Assembly (NCBI GenBank): GCA_016192075.1
Contig: JACPUU010000018.1
Coordinates: forward strand, 1-64,000
Reading direction: 5' to 3'
Source of the DNA: Bacteroidota bacterium
Lineage (GTDB): Bacteria > Bacteroidota > Bacteroidia > Flavobacteriales_D > Crocinitomicaceae
DNA: 64,000 nucleotides
The notes beneath the pieces are model-generated. The model was given only the letters and a program-made list of their open reading frames with translations, did no database searches and was not told where the DNA came from. The translations under genes were made by a program, and so were the position numbers. Positions 1 to 9,939 of the stretch are shown piece by piece (the first letter of the stretch is position 1; every line of letters starts with the position of its first letter).

Positions 1-240
1 CGCTGATGAACGCCGATTAAAGCAGACTCAATTATGCCTCATCCTATTCTGCGGAAATTTGCGTAAAAAATCTGCGCTGATCTGCGGGAAAATCCAATCA
101 CAAAAATTCAGTTTCCCCGCTGATCGCGCTGAAAAAGCCGCCGATGAACGCCGATTAAACCAGACTCAATTATGCCTCATCCAATTCTGCGGAAATCCGC
201 GGAAAAATCTGCGCGGATCTGCGGGAAAATCATACACGCG
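1..240. repeat. Two tandem degenerate copies (period about 138 bp) of a 'CTGCGGAAAnnTGCG' Bacteroidota-type intergenic repeat
   Basis: GATGAACGCCGATTAAA-CAGACTCAATTATGCCTCATCC-ATTCTGCGGAAAT occurs at 5 and again at 143, followed in both by ATCTGCGC-GATCTGCGGGAAAATC. Confidence 0.85.
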
Positions 241-262
241 CAGCCGGATTTTTAAACAGCTT

Positions 263-1027
263 CTAAAAAACAACTTTTTTTGTATGCAGAATCTGCCCGT
301 GCTGAATCACAGAAACCAGGTAAATTCCTTCAGGCAAACCTGATTCAATACGTGTGCTGCCTACCGCTGATTCACGATACATAATCTGACCGGCCAGGTT
401 GGTAAAAATTACTTCGTAAGGTTCTTCATTTTGGGTTTCAACGTTGATGCTTTTGTTGAAGCAAAACACAAAAAATTCATTGCGTTCCGTTACAGGTTCT
501 TCGCCGGCGGCAATCATGGATACAGGGTCTTCACCCTCAAGCCTGAAATAGGAGCACTCAATGTAGCCGTTTTTATAAAAACTGACATTGGCTGCAATGC
601 GCACATATTCAAATCCGGTTTCATTTTCAATCAGCCCGGTAAGGTTATCCTGATCTGTTTCTATAGACTGCCAGTTTTTGCCATCAGCAGAGGCATATAC
701 ATCCACAAAGTTCAAAATACAATTTTCAATTTCATCAAACCGTATATCAAAACTTAATTTTGAAAATGATTTCATGGTTTGAATTTTACGGGTCAGAATA
801 AGGGTGTATTCACCCCCGTTTTCAACATGAAAAGCAACGGTTTCTTCCCTGAATTCAACCTCCGAAAAAGCGGTATAGGGAGAAACACTCCAGCCATTAA
901 ATCCGATGGCTGACGATTTACCACATTCATAAACCACTTCATTTGACAAGGCGGTGCTGCCGGTAAGCAACAAAACCGCAAATCCAATTCTTCGTTCCAT
1001 AGCACATCCGGTTTTGAGTAATAACAC
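263..1027 (-). CDS. Secreted protein with T9SS type A sorting-like C-terminus
   Basis: N-terminal signal-like segment; C-term 'EVIFTNLAGQIMYRESAVGSTRIESGLPEGIYLVSVIQHGQILHTKKVVF' is Por-sorting-like. Confidence 0.75.
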   Translation of the reverse strand: MLLLKTGCAMERRIGFAVLLLTGSTALSNEVVYECGKSSAIGFNGWSVSPYTAFSEVEFREETVAFHVENGGEYTLILTRKIQTMKSFSKLSFDIRFDEIENCILNFVDVYASADGKNWQSIETDQDNLTGLIENETGFEYVRIAANVSFYKNGYIECSYFRLEGEDPVSMIAAGEEPVTERNEFFVFCFNKSINVETQNEEPYEVIFTNLAGQIMYRESAVGSTRIESGLPEGIYLVSVIQHGQILHTKKVVF

Positions 1028-1162
1028 TGCCGGTGGAATTGGTTACAATTATAAACTAAGAAGTATCAGACCAACGCTCCGAAAATGGACGTAACGTTAA
1101 CGGTGAAAAAATTCTTTATTATGCTTTGTTTCACTCAGAATAACGACAACCCGCGGGTGCGC

Positions 1163-1945
1163 TTATTTATTGTCAGAAAACGTAACCGTTGCGCTGGATT
1201 GTTTAATCTCAGCATCACCAGCACCGTCATCGGTTTTTTTGAAGAAGGTTCTGTAGCGCAGAATGATGAGTATAACCCCTGCTGAAATGGATGCGTCTGC
1301 CACATTCCAGATAGCCCCAAAAATTTCTTTTCCGGCTAATCCTGAACCCATCCACGACGGCCAGGTAACAGTAAACTGAAACATATCTACCACACTGCCC
1401 AGCAAAAAGCCGTTGGGGCGCATAACCGGGTTTCCAAATTCATCCAGCACAAAATTTTCATTGCTGTCAATGGCCCAGTTCCAGGCAACGTTCGGATCTA
1501 GGTCAAAAATAAAATCGTAGAACATACCATCTATCAGGTTACCAGTAGCACCGGCAAAAATAAGTCCCATGCAAAAAATTAATCCTTTGTGGGCTTTTCC
1601 CTGGCGGATATTTTTAACCAGGTAATACCCTATTGCAATAATTGCAACGAGCCTGAAAATAGAAAGAACGTACTTGGGTATTGCACCGGCACCTAAGGTT
1701 GTGCCAAACGCCATACCGCGGTTTTCAATGTAATACAATTGAAAAAAGCCGTCAACAACACCAATGGTTTCATGCGGGTGCATGTTTTGTTTAACCCAGA
1801 TTTTGACCAGCTGATCAACGAGCAGAATACCGATAATTACCAGCAGTATTTTAAATCGCCGGATAACAACCAAAGCCTCAGAAAAGAAGGATGGTTTTTT
1901 TACACTTGCTGAATGTTCAGGATTATCCTTGTGCGTTTTTTGCAT
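1163..1945 (-). CDS. lspA: Lipoprotein signal peptidase (signal peptidase II)
   Basis: 'LLVDQLVKIWVKQNM', 'ENRGMAFG', 'GATGNLIDGMFYDFI', 'NVADASISAGVILIILRY' motifs. Confidence 0.93.
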   Translation of the reverse strand: MQKTHKDNPEHSASVKKPSFFSEALVVIRRFKILLVIIGILLVDQLVKIWVKQNMHPHETIGVVDGFFQLYYIENRGMAFGTTLGAGAIPKYVLSIFRLVAIIAIGYYLVKNIRQGKAHKGLIFCMGLIFAGATGNLIDGMFYDFIFDLDPNVAWNWAIDSNENFVLDEFGNPVMRPNGFLLGSVVDMFQFTVTWPSWMGSGLAGKEIFGAIWNVADASISAGVILIILRYRTFFKKTDDGAGDAEIKQSSATVTFSDNK

Positions 1946-2309
1946 CGATGCTTAATGTAGCATGCGGAACTAATTTCAAACGTTCTTTGCTGATCAGTTT
2001 TCCTGTTGCGCGGCAAATTCCGTACGTTTTATTCTCAATGCGGATCAGTGCATTCTGCAGATTTTGAATGAATTTCTCCTGGCGCGATGCAAGCTGTGCC
2101 ATCTCTTCACGGGACATGGTTTCAGAACCATCTTCCATCATGTTGAATGAACGTCCGGTATCATCTGTACCATGGTCATCGCTGTGGTCGAGTTGTCCTT
2201 TCAGCAATTGAAGATCTTCTTTGGCCTCAACCAATTTTTCTTCAATAATCTTTTTAAACATTGCCAGGTCTTTGTCTGAATATCTAACTAACTCTGCCAT
2301 TATCTTCAT
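1923..2309 (-). CDS. TraR/DksA-family zinc-finger-type transcriptional regulator
   Basis: DksA-like coiled coil followed by 'ALIRIENKTYGICRATGKLISKERLKLVPHATLSIDAK'. Confidence 0.88.
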   Translation of the reverse strand: MKIMAELVRYSDKDLAMFKKIIEEKLVEAKEDLQLLKGQLDHSDDHGTDDTGRSFNMMEDGSETMSREEMAQLASRQEKFIQNLQNALIRIENKTYGICRATGKLISKERLKLVPHATLSIDAKNAQG

Positions 2310-2469
2310 TTTTGTAGAACGGCAAATATAGCTATTTAATCATTCGGAAATTGATAGCACCCGATTAATTTAGAAATCTGCAAAATACGGTCTATAACAC
2401 TGAAAAACAAGCGCTTAATAATACAAGAAACAGCTTTCTGAAAATAAACGAAATACCCGGTGGGTAAAA

Positions 2470-3405
2470 CTACTCAAAGAGTTCAGTCATTACCCTTCCC
2501 TTTGAGCCCTCAATGGTAAAACCAAGCAGTTCTCCAATGGTAACGGGAATGTCAATTTGCTCAGCCGGTGTGTCAATAATAAGATTCTTTTTAAAGTCAG
2601 GTCCGTAGGCAAAAAAGTTGATTTTGCGGCAGCCTTCGCAATTGTCACCGTGTGATACAAAGCCGTCTTTATGACCATCGAGGTGTCTGCCGTGATCATT
2701 GGTTACAAAAATGGTTGTTTTGTCTTTATAAAAATCACTGTTGCGCACATAGTCAAAGATGCGGTAGATAAATTCATCTGAAAACTTTGTTCCCTCCAGG
2801 TATTTTTCCCAGTTATTGGCATGGCCCCAGGAATCAGGCTGCTGAAAATTTACCAGAACCAGTTCCGGATGATCGGTTCCCAGAATCTGGATTGTTTTGT
2901 CGTATGTAATCTGGTCAGACCGGTAGCCGCTGTAAAGACCGTCTACACCACAATCTGAATACGGGCGGTATTTTCCTTTCCAGTCTTTGTCTTTACAATC
3001 TGTCAAAATAGCCAGTTTGTCTTTGCTGGCAATAACATAGGCAGCCGTTTTTGCTTTGCCTGAAGCCTTCAGCCAATACTGAAACATGGATGGGTTTTTC
3101 GGAAACTCAAGTCCGTTATTTTTAATGCCCTGGTAAATACCGGTTGTCAGTGCCGTATGACCGGCGTTGGTATACGTAGGTCCGTTGTTTCTGAAAGCGG
3201 TTGAAACAATGCCCAGCGGGGCCATGTCATTTGCCATGTGCGGAATCAGTTTGTGGGTTGAATCACCCCAGGTTTCTGTCCAGCGCGGGCCATCCATAAC
3301 CAGCACCAGCACATATTTTGTTTTGTATTCACGTTTCCCTTCCTGTGAAAATGAAATCAGTGAACCAAAAACCAGCAGAATCGCAATTAAATATCGTAGC
3401 ATCAT
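2470..3405 (-). CDS. Alkaline phosphatase/sulfatase superfamily secreted protein
   Basis: 'VLVMDGPRWTETWGD...FRNNGPTYTNAGHTALTTGIYQG' and 'FVTNDHGRHLDGHKDGFVSHGD'; start shortened to MMLRYLIAIL signal peptide. Confidence 0.85.
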   Translation of the reverse strand: MMLRYLIAILLVFGSLISFSQEGKREYKTKYVLVLVMDGPRWTETWGDSTHKLIPHMANDMAPLGIVSTAFRNNGPTYTNAGHTALTTGIYQGIKNNGLEFPKNPSMFQYWLKASGKAKTAAYVIASKDKLAILTDCKDKDWKGKYRPYSDCGVDGLYSGYRSDQITYDKTIQILGTDHPELVLVNFQQPDSWGHANNWEKYLEGTKFSDEFIYRIFDYVRNSDFYKDKTTIFVTNDHGRHLDGHKDGFVSHGDNCEGCRKINFFAYGPDFKKNLIIDTPAEQIDIPVTIGELLGFTIEGSKGRVMTELFE

Positions 3406-3545
3406 GATGCTGCAAATGTATGATATAAAACCAAAAAACAATTCTCCCCGCTTTGCGGGATGTGATTATCATCAAACGAATGTTAGTGAAATGTACAGTC
3501 AGGCATGGTAATTGAACGCCTTTCCTTTGTTCTTTTGCAAACAAC

Positions 3546-4439
3546 ATGCGCACAGGTTTTCTGATATTGATTTTACTGCTCTCAGCCACCGCCAAAGGGC
3601 AGATGCTGGACAATACCCATTCAACCGATTTTGAGGGGCGGCCTGAATTTGTGCAGGCATTTATTCGCACCCATAAGGTTCAAACCATTCGCGGGACATT
3701 TTCTACCAAAGCTGACCAGGACATTATTCGTGAAAGCAAAGATGCAACCTACTATAAATTCAACCGGTTTGGTGAACTTACCTTTGAATACAAAACCGTT
3801 TATAACGATACCATTTATACGCTTTATGCCTATGATGAACGAAGCAACCTGATCATTAAACGCACGGCTGATAAATACGGTTTTCAATCACGCCATTACT
3901 TTTACGATCAGCAAAACCGTGTGGTGCGCATTGAGGTACGTACGGAACAAAATACCGGACAAGATATTTACACCCATGTGCCCGATGCCGATAAACAAAC
4001 CGCCACTGAATTATTTGAATACGTTGCACTGGATGGTTTGAATTATAAAAAATGTTACCTCAACAGTGACGGAATCAGTTACCGCGACGAGTTTTTTTAT
4101 TTTGATGCAAAAGGCCTGCTCATTAAGCAGGAAGGGTATCAGAAAAGCGGATCAGGCAAATCAGTAGTAGAACTGAAATACGATGATGCCGGCCGGCTGC
4201 TTGAAAAAACAGCTACCAGTTCAGTAATGGGTAACTACACCACCCGGTATGTTTATGAGTATGACAGCTACGGTAATATTTTAGCCATGAAGTTTTACGA
4301 AAACGACATTTACAAAACCGAATTTCAATATGTCTACGACGGTGAAAATAAATTTCTGAAAGCCATTATTATGCGTGATGCAAGTACCAACCTGATGACC
4401 ATTGTCAAGTATGATTTTTACACCTTTTACCAGCAGTGA
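3546..4439 (+). CDS. Secreted hypothetical protein with YD/RHS-like repeats
   Basis: Signal peptide; repeated 'YDERSNLIIKRT', 'YDDAGRLLEKT', 'YDSYGNILAMKFY' motifs. Confidence 0.75.
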   Translation: MRTGFLILILLLSATAKGQMLDNTHSTDFEGRPEFVQAFIRTHKVQTIRGTFSTKADQDIIRESKDATYYKFNRFGELTFEYKTVYNDTIYTLYAYDERSNLIIKRTADKYGFQSRHYFYDQQNRVVRIEVRTEQNTGQDIYTHVPDADKQTATELFEYVALDGLNYKKCYLNSDGISYRDEFFYFDAKGLLIKQEGYQKSGSGKSVVELKYDDAGRLLEKTATSSVMGNYTTRYVYEYDSYGNILAMKFYENDIYKTEFQYVYDGENKFLKAIIMRDASTNLMTIVKYDFYTFYQQ

Positions 4440-4547
4440 TTTCAAAAGCGGTATGACTCCGTGCGTTACGGAAACAAACTAAAATTTTGACTTATTGACC
4501 CATGAAAAAAACGTTTTCGAGATTTTCATTTTCTGATTTATTCAAAA

Positions 4548-4575
4548 AAAGGAGAACCGATTTCGATTCTCCTTT
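4548..4575. terminator. Hairpin AAAGGAGAA-N10-TTCTCCTTT
   Basis: 9-bp inverted repeat in convergent intergenic region. Confidence 0.55.
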
Positions 4576-4603
4576 CTATTCTAAATTTTATTCGTGCCAA
4601 AAA

Positions 4604-4619
4604 TGCCACCTTTGTGGCA
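4604..4619. terminator. Hairpin TGCCAC-CTTT-GTGGCA
   Basis: Perfect 6-bp stem, 4-nt loop, between convergent genes. Confidence 0.45.
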
Positions 4620-4636
4620 CGTTTATTTATGCCGCT

Positions 4637-4984
4637 TCAATGAGTTTTCCCAAGTTTCGCTTTTTTCGCTGGAGTGAGATTTGTTTTAGCAAGGCTCAGT
4701 TTGTATTTGCGTTTGAGTAAATCAATCTCATATTTGATTTGAAGGTTCATCCAAAACTCGGCTGATACTTTCAAAACCATTTCGAGTTTAAGGGCAATAG
4801 GTGGGGTGATGTTTCTACGCCCGTGAACGATGCTGCTGATCTCAGATTTACTCAATTCAGTTTTGTCAGCGAGTTCCTGCTGGCTGATTCCTCTTGCGTC
4901 GATTTCATCTTTAAGATGTTCGCCTGGGTGAAAGATGTCACCGGGAGTCATTTCGTTAGCTGATTTTTTTTTCTTGTTATTCAT
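4637..4984 (-). CDS. higA: HigA-family addiction module antitoxin (XRE HTH)
   Basis: 'MTPGDIFHPGEHLKDEIDARGISQQELADKTELSKSEISSIVHGRRNITPPIALKLEMVLKVSAEFWMNLQ' is the HigA signature; overlaps upstream toxin ORF. Confidence 0.9.
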   Translation of the reverse strand: MNNKKKKSANEMTPGDIFHPGEHLKDEIDARGISQQELADKTELSKSEISSIVHGRRNITPPIALKLEMVLKVSAEFWMNLQIKYEIDLLKRKYKLSLAKTNLTPAKKAKLGKTH

Positions 4985-5288
4985 AATGCTTTGATATTTC
5001 TGTTACTAAAATCACTCTGATTTCGTTCTCGCTGATCGGTTCAAAAATTAACCTGTACTGATCATTGAGCCGTATCGAACATTCTCCTTTGCGATCTCCT
5101 TTGAGGTATTCAAAATTTAATCCTTTCAATGCTCTGAGTTCGTCCAGTTTGGTTATCGCCATCAAAAGAGGGATTCTCCTTTTGAACTGCTTTATAACTT
5201 CCACCGGAAAAGCCTGCTTGCCTTTTATTTCACTGAGTGGAGTTACAAATAGCTTCTCCAATTTCAGATTATCAAACCGTACTTCCAT
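4977..5288 (-). CDS. higB: RelE/ParE-superfamily (HigB-like) toxin
   Basis: 'ITKLDELRALKGLNFEYLKGDRKGECSIRLNDQYRLIFEP' RelE/HigB-like core; toxin-first order with an 8-bp overlap. Confidence 0.88.
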   Translation of the reverse strand: MEVRFDNLKLEKLFVTPLSEIKGKQAFPVEVIKQFKRRIPLLMAITKLDELRALKGLNFEYLKGDRKGECSIRLNDQYRLIFEPISENEIRVILVTEISKHYE

Positions 5289-5352
5289 AGTGTTCTATAC
5301 AAAGATAATGCAAATTTCCCAAAAGTTTACAGTTTTGTAAACTTTTATTTTC

Positions 5353-5541
5353 TTACTCCAATGGATGAAAATCTCTTTGTCCAACATCAATCAGGTAATC
5401 GTAGTATTTTTTGATGACAGCCAAAACGACAATCCGGTAGTTCACGTTGCGCTTCTGTTTGGCAATTTCGTCGAGGGCATTGAGTATATCTTTGTGCCGA
5501 TACTTTTCGCAACCGGGATTAGTGGACCGATTATTCACCAA
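5353..5541 (-). pseudogene. Short ORF resembling the N-terminal (SAM-like) domain of a tyrosine recombinase; probable remnant
   Basis: 'ILNALDEIAKQKRNVNYRIVVLAVIKKYYDYLIDVGQRDFHPLE' resembles core-binding domains of XerC-type recombinases; no catalytic domain follows. Confidence 0.35.
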
Positions 5542-5560
5542 AGAATTGGCAGATTTCCGG

Positions 5561-6619
5561 CTATAGAATGGTTACAAATCCTTCAAAAACCCGCCCTGAT
5601 TCCCTGAGGTCAAGCCTGTAAAAATAAACGCCTGATGACAAATCTGCCGGCGACCAGGTGTTGAGATAGGGCGCCTGCTGAAAAATAACCTGACCCCAGC
5701 GGTTGACAATAAACAATTCAGACGCTTCTACCAAACCCTGAATGTAAAAAACATCATTTACCTGGTCTTTGTCAAGCGGGGTAAAAATATTTGGAATTTG
5801 CGGTTTTACCAGCACTACAAAACGTTCACTGATCAGGCAGCCATCTGCTGAAAAATAGGTTAAATCAACCGTCACATTTTGTGTAATTGTCAGTTCCAGG
5901 TTTGAGCTGTCTGCGTTTATCAATGAATCACCCATGGTCCAATTGTAACCGGTGCCGTCTATGCTGGCGGACAGTGATACGGTTTGCCCAAAAACCGGAT
6001 CCATAACCTGGTCAGGCAGCGGATGCAGATTTTCAAGTACAAACTGATCTATCAGCACTGACCCGTTGTTGAATGGTGAAATGCCTTTTGAAAACTCCAG
6101 GTAGATGTAGTGAATGGTTTGGGTGGTTTGAAAAACGGCGTAATATTTTTTCCAGCGGCAGTTGGATACCTGTTTGAATTCAGCCAGCACTTGTCCTGTT
6201 CCGCAGCCGTAAGTTTCTGACCCGCGGATTTGCAAATCTCCGGGGTGATTCAGATCGTACGGATCAAGCCCCGATAAACTGTCCTGGCAGGCCTGGGCCA
6301 GGTAAATTTCAATCAGAAAACAAGCGCCCGAATCAAGCGGTGTTGCCAGCTTTTGGTAAACCGATTCAGTAGTGCCGTCTTCTTTAAACAATAAGTTAAT
6401 AAATGATTCTCCTTCTACCGGTTTGTTTTCAATGTTCCACCAGCCTGGCTGGGTATCTGGTGTATTCATAACCCCACAGCCGGCAAACCAGTCTGCAGGA
6501 ATTACAGAAATACCGTCATTGCCTTCAAAACCGGGATTGGTAATATAATTCTGCGCCACCGCAAATCCGCCAAAAAAAAGGGAAATACCTAAAACTACTA
6601 TTTGACCTGAGCGGATCAT
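5561..6619 (-). CDS. Gliding motility-associated C-terminal domain (T9SS type B-like) secreted protein
   Basis: C-term 'PNIFTPLDKDQVNDVFYIQGLVEASELFIVNRWGQVIFQQAPYLNTWSPADLSSGVYFYRLDL'. Confidence 0.88.
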   Translation of the reverse strand: MIRSGQIVVLGISLFFGGFAVAQNYITNPGFEGNDGISVIPADWFAGCGVMNTPDTQPGWWNIENKPVEGESFINLLFKEDGTTESVYQKLATPLDSGACFLIEIYLAQACQDSLSGLDPYDLNHPGDLQIRGSETYGCGTGQVLAEFKQVSNCRWKKYYAVFQTTQTIHYIYLEFSKGISPFNNGSVLIDQFVLENLHPLPDQVMDPVFGQTVSLSASIDGTGYNWTMGDSLINADSSNLELTITQNVTVDLTYFSADGCLISERFVVLVKPQIPNIFTPLDKDQVNDVFYIQGLVEASELFIVNRWGQVIFQQAPYLNTWSPADLSSGVYFYRLDLRESGRVFEGFVTIL

Positions 6620-6625
6620 TGCTGT

Positions 6626-7036
6626 TTAATCACCCGCATATTCAACCACATTGCGCTCTGTCTCATACAACCGCACGGTTAAGGTCAGTGCCGGCACAAG
6701 TTTACTGCGCAGCAGCTGCCAGCATACTACACAAATATTTTCAGCGGTTGGAATAAGGGTTTTAAATTCCCGGGTATCCAGGTTCAGGTTTTTGTGGTCA
6801 AACCGGTTCTCAATCTCTGATTCAATAAGTTCTTTCAAAATCTTTAAATCAATTACAAACCCTGTTTGCGGATCTACGGGGCCTTTTACCCATACCTCCA
6901 GCGTATAATTGTGACCGTGGTAATTGGGGTTATTGCATTTTCCAAAAATACGCTCATTGTCTGCCGCTGAAAAATCAGGGTTAAATAAACGGTGTGCGGC
7001 ATTAAAGTGGGCCTTGCGGCAAACAGAAACAAGCAT
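6626..7036 (-). CDS. queD: 6-pyruvoyl-tetrahydropterin synthase / 6-carboxytetrahydropterin synthase family
   Basis: 'KAHFNAAHRL', 'CNNPNYHGHNYTLEVWVKG', 'FDHKNLN', 'PTAENICVVCWQLL' motifs. Confidence 0.88.
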   Translation of the reverse strand: MLVSVCRKAHFNAAHRLFNPDFSAADNERIFGKCNNPNYHGHNYTLEVWVKGPVDPQTGFVIDLKILKELIESEIENRFDHKNLNLDTREFKTLIPTAENICVVCWQLLRSKLVPALTLTVRLYETERNVVEYAGD

Positions 7037-7266
7037 AAGGCATTAACGGGTATGATGCATGTAAAGTTAAATTAAATCGGCTGAACAAATTCCAGTGTTT
7101 CAGAATGATGGGCAAAATGCCTCCGGACACAGGAGCCACAAGGGCCCCGGGTGGGCTGAAATCGACAGAATTTTCGGCTTTTTTTCATTAAACAGATTTT
7201 TTTTGTTTACTTTGCATCACATTTCCCGTCTTTTGGGATAACCGATTAACTATCAAAGACAATTAC

Positions 7267-7836
7267 ATGAAAAAAGTAATCACGCTCGCTTCGTTTTCAA
7301 TTTTGTTCCTGACCGCCTGCGGAGGCAATGGTGAAAATCCTGAAACAGCCGGGAACGGAGATACTTCAACTGTTGATTTCAGTGACATGGATGAAATGTC
7401 TCTTCAGTCAGAAGGGTTAAACATGCAGATTATGCTGCCCAATGTTGCTTCATCAACCGGCGCATCGATTGAGCCTACGGTAGAGCATTTTGACGGTGAC
7501 TATTTGTGGGATGTAAAAATAGGGAACCAGTTTCACCTGATTATTGAAGATTTTGGAAAAGAGAAAAACAAAGTAGCCGAAGAGAAAAAACGCATTGAAG
7601 GCCTGAACAAAATTTTTATTGTAGAATACCTGATTGATGAGCCTGCTATCATTATGTATAAACGTGAACTGCACGAAGGACAAGGTGGTAAAACTACCTA
7701 CCACTGCTACGGTGAAACCGTAATTGATGGTTATACCTACGTTTTAAGATCACATGAAGATGGCAACTTCAAACCAATTATTGAAGACATGGTTAAAACC
7801 ATTCGTTCAGCCAAACAAATCGAAAAAGCATCGTAA
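7267..7836 (+). CDS. Hypothetical lipoprotein
   Basis: Lipobox 'LTACGGNGEN' after signal peptide; intact ORF followed by terminator. Confidence 0.8.
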   Translation: MKKVITLASFSILFLTACGGNGENPETAGNGDTSTVDFSDMDEMSLQSEGLNMQIMLPNVASSTGASIEPTVEHFDGDYLWDVKIGNQFHLIIEDFGKEKNKVAEEKKRIEGLNKIFIVEYLIDEPAIIMYKRELHEGQGGKTTYHCYGETVIDGYTYVLRSHEDGNFKPIIEDMVKTIRSAKQIEKAS

Positions 7837-7864
7837 TTATTCCCTGATTTCAATTATGGGGTTG

Positions 7865-7894
7865 AAAAGCCGGTTCTAAAGAACCGGCTTTTTT
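7865..7894 (+). terminator. Rho-independent terminator
   Basis: AAAAGCCGGTTCT-AA-AGAACCGGCTTTTTT: 13-bp stem with T-tract. Confidence 0.9.
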
Positions 7895-7989
7895 GTTGGG
7901 CTGAATGGGTGGTTTATCAGGGAACATCCAGGGACAAAAAAAGGGTCAAGCCGAAAACCTGTGGGATTGAAAGATACCAGAATCCAACA

Positions 7990-8082
7990 AGAGGTTGTTT
8001 AAAGACGGTACTTACCGGGTATAGATTTAGGAAGGGTTTCCTCGCTCCGTTACACTTCGCTCAGAAGGACAAGGGCCCCGGT
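7990..8082. repeat. Dispersed repeat family copy 1 (AGAGGTTGTTTAAA ... CAAGGGCCCCGG)
   Basis: About 90 bp similar to 39988..40070. Confidence 0.75.
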
Positions 8083-8130
8083 TGCAAAAAAGAGGATGCT
8101 AAAATTCTCCCCAGGTTTTGGGCATGGTTA

Positions 8131-8163
8131 CAAAAAAACCCGCCCACATTGCTGCGGCGGGTT
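8131..8163 (-). terminator. Rho-independent terminator (minus strand) for ORF 8186..8545
   Basis: AAAAAAACCCGCC...GGCGGGTT stem with A-run on + strand (U-tract on minus). Confidence 0.75.
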
Positions 8164-8185
8164 GTGTTAGTGTGTCTGAATACGA

Positions 8186-8545
8186 TTAATAAAGTTTCAG
8201 TTTCAGGAAAGTGCGCATTTCCTTAATCTCTTCACGGTTGAATTTATTTTCTGATTTTTTGATCAATTGCAGCAAATAAATCAGGTTTTCACTGTCTGTT
8301 CCGGGTTCCAGCAAAAACTCTTCACCCTCTTCGTTCTCTTCTTTTTCTACCGTATGGTCAAAGCAATCGTTTTCTTTAATGTACTCAGCGGCCAGGCGGA
8401 ATGTTTTAGCCAGCAGCGGATCTTCGTCTTTAAGCGCATCTTCACGCAGGTTCATCAGTGCTGTTGCGGTTGCTTCCGCATCAAATCCTTTCTCCAGCTG
8501 AGCAATCAGTTTGTCAATTTTTGCATTCGATTCTGCACGTACCAT
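8186..8545 (-). CDS. Hypothetical acidic cytosolic protein
   Basis: Intact ORF with downstream terminator. Confidence 0.7.
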   Translation of the reverse strand: MVRAESNAKIDKLIAQLEKGFDAEATATALMNLREDALKDEDPLLAKTFRLAAEYIKENDCFDHTVEKEENEEGEEFLLEPGTDSENLIYLLQLIKKSENKFNREEIKEMRTFLKLKLY

Positions 8546-8727
8546 GTAAAAAAATTTTTGCCAAAATTAATTATTCTATCCAATGAAGACAAGAAAATAG
8601 GGATTAATTGAGCGGAACATGCCAGATTTTACGATACAGCGCCAACTTTACCTTTTTTAACGGGTCCTGACCGGGGAGTAAAAACGGACATAATACAAAG
8701 TTTTACTAAATTCGTCAGGCAAAGTGT

Positions 8728-9465
8728 ATGAAAACAGTTGATGTATTAACCTCTCACAACGTATCCATTGAATACGAAGCCGCCTCGGTTATGAACCGCG
8801 GTGTGGCATCGTTTCTGGATTTGCTCATCATGGGCGCCTATTTTCTGCTGGTTTCCTTTATCAGTGCCGCTATGGGTATAAGTTCAATGGATCTGAACCT
8901 AATGACCATTGTGCTTTACATTTTTTTGCTGCCGGTTATCTTTTACAGCGTTTTGTTTGAATACCTTTTAAAAGGGCAAACCATTGGTAAACTGGCCATG
9001 GGTATACGTGTTGTAAAACTGAACGGTGAAAATGCCACGCTGTCTGATTATACCATGCGCTGGGCCTTTCGTATTATCGATTTCTGGATCTCGTCAGGTG
9101 CTGTTGCCGCCATTTTTATTGCCAGCACTGAAAAGGGACAGCGCCTGGGTGATATTCTGGCGCAGACAGCCATTGTAAAAAACAAGCCGGAACAGGTTTA
9201 CACCATCAAGGATATTCTCAACATTATGGACCGCTCCAAACATGAACCTACCTACCTGGGGGTTTCCAAATTTACGGACGAAGACATGATTCTGATCAAA
9301 AACGCCATTAGCCGCGTTCAAAAATACCCCAATGAACCGCACAAACAATTGATTCGTGAACTGGCCGCCAAAGCCGCGCATGAATTAAAACTGCCTGAAG
9401 TACCTGAGAAAAAACTGAGTTTTTTGAAAACGCTGCTGCAGGACTATATTGTGCTGACACGGTAG
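8728..9465 (+). CDS. RDD family membrane protein
   Basis: 'YEAASVMNRGVASFLDLLIMGAYFLL', 'EYLLKGQTIGKLAMGIRVVKLNGENATLSDYTMRWAFRIIDFW', 'GQRLGDILAQTAIV'. Confidence 0.9.
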   Translation: MKTVDVLTSHNVSIEYEAASVMNRGVASFLDLLIMGAYFLLVSFISAAMGISSMDLNLMTIVLYIFLLPVIFYSVLFEYLLKGQTIGKLAMGIRVVKLNGENATLSDYTMRWAFRIIDFWISSGAVAAIFIASTEKGQRLGDILAQTAIVKNKPEQVYTIKDILNIMDRSKHEPTYLGVSKFTDEDMILIKNAISRVQKYPNEPHKQLIRELAAKAAHELKLPEVPEKKLSFLKTLLQDYIVLTR

Positions 9466-9603
9466 AATCACCCTGTATTGATGCATCATACAGGCTTCAT
9501 GCCGGCAAAGCGGTTCTTCATTCACACCCTGAAACATTAGCGCTGCTATGTGAAAATTCCCTTTATAGTCGTAAATTCGCACGCTGAAAGATTACCCGAT
9601 TTT

Positions 9604-9675
9604 GGCTGCGTAGTTCAATGGATAGAATAGAAGTTTCCTAAACTTTTGATGCAGGTTCGATTCCTGTCGCGGCTA
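9604..9675 (+). tRNA. tRNA-Arg (anticodon CCT)
   Basis: Acceptor GGCTGCG/CGCGGCT, D-stem GTTC/GAAT, anticodon arm GAAGT-TTCCTAA-ACTTT (CCT), T-arm GCAGG-TTCGATT-CCTGT, discriminator A; CCA not encoded. Confidence 0.95.
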
Positions 9676-9676
9676 C

Positions 9677-9733
9677 AAAATCAGCAAGAGCAAGAGAACT
9701 CTGTTGCTATTGCTGAAACTGTTGCTGATTTTT
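9677..9733 (+). terminator. Terminator-like hairpin immediately after tRNA-Arg
   Basis: AAAATCAGCAA ... TTGCTGATTTTT, 11-bp perfect outer stem. Confidence 0.7.
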
Positions 9734-9839
9734 CCCTGTTCACTCGCTCTCATTCTCGCTCTGGCGCAAATTTTTCTGGAATGGGTTGGTTTTAAATTTT
9801 GCTAAAGATGCCGTTAACTTTAAGGAATTAAAAAGGGGC

Positions 9840-9873
9840 TTTGAAAAAACCCCCTTCACTTTTTTTATCTTTG
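9840..9873 (+). promoter_or_regulatory. Bacteroidota sigma-A-type promoter (TTTG-N22-TATCTTTG)
   Basis: TTTG at 9840-9843 and a perfect TAnnTTTG at 9866-9873, upstream of ORF 9940. Confidence 0.55.
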
Positions 9874-9939
9874 CCCCTAGTGAATACTGGTGGTTTTTTT
9901 CCGGCTTTTGGAAGACACCACGTAGTTTGAAGCACTACC

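Noticed and set aside
4502-4720. 72-aa plus-strand ORF between 3546-4439 and higA
   Set aside because: Spans two terminator hairpins and overlaps the end of higA; unlikely to be coding.
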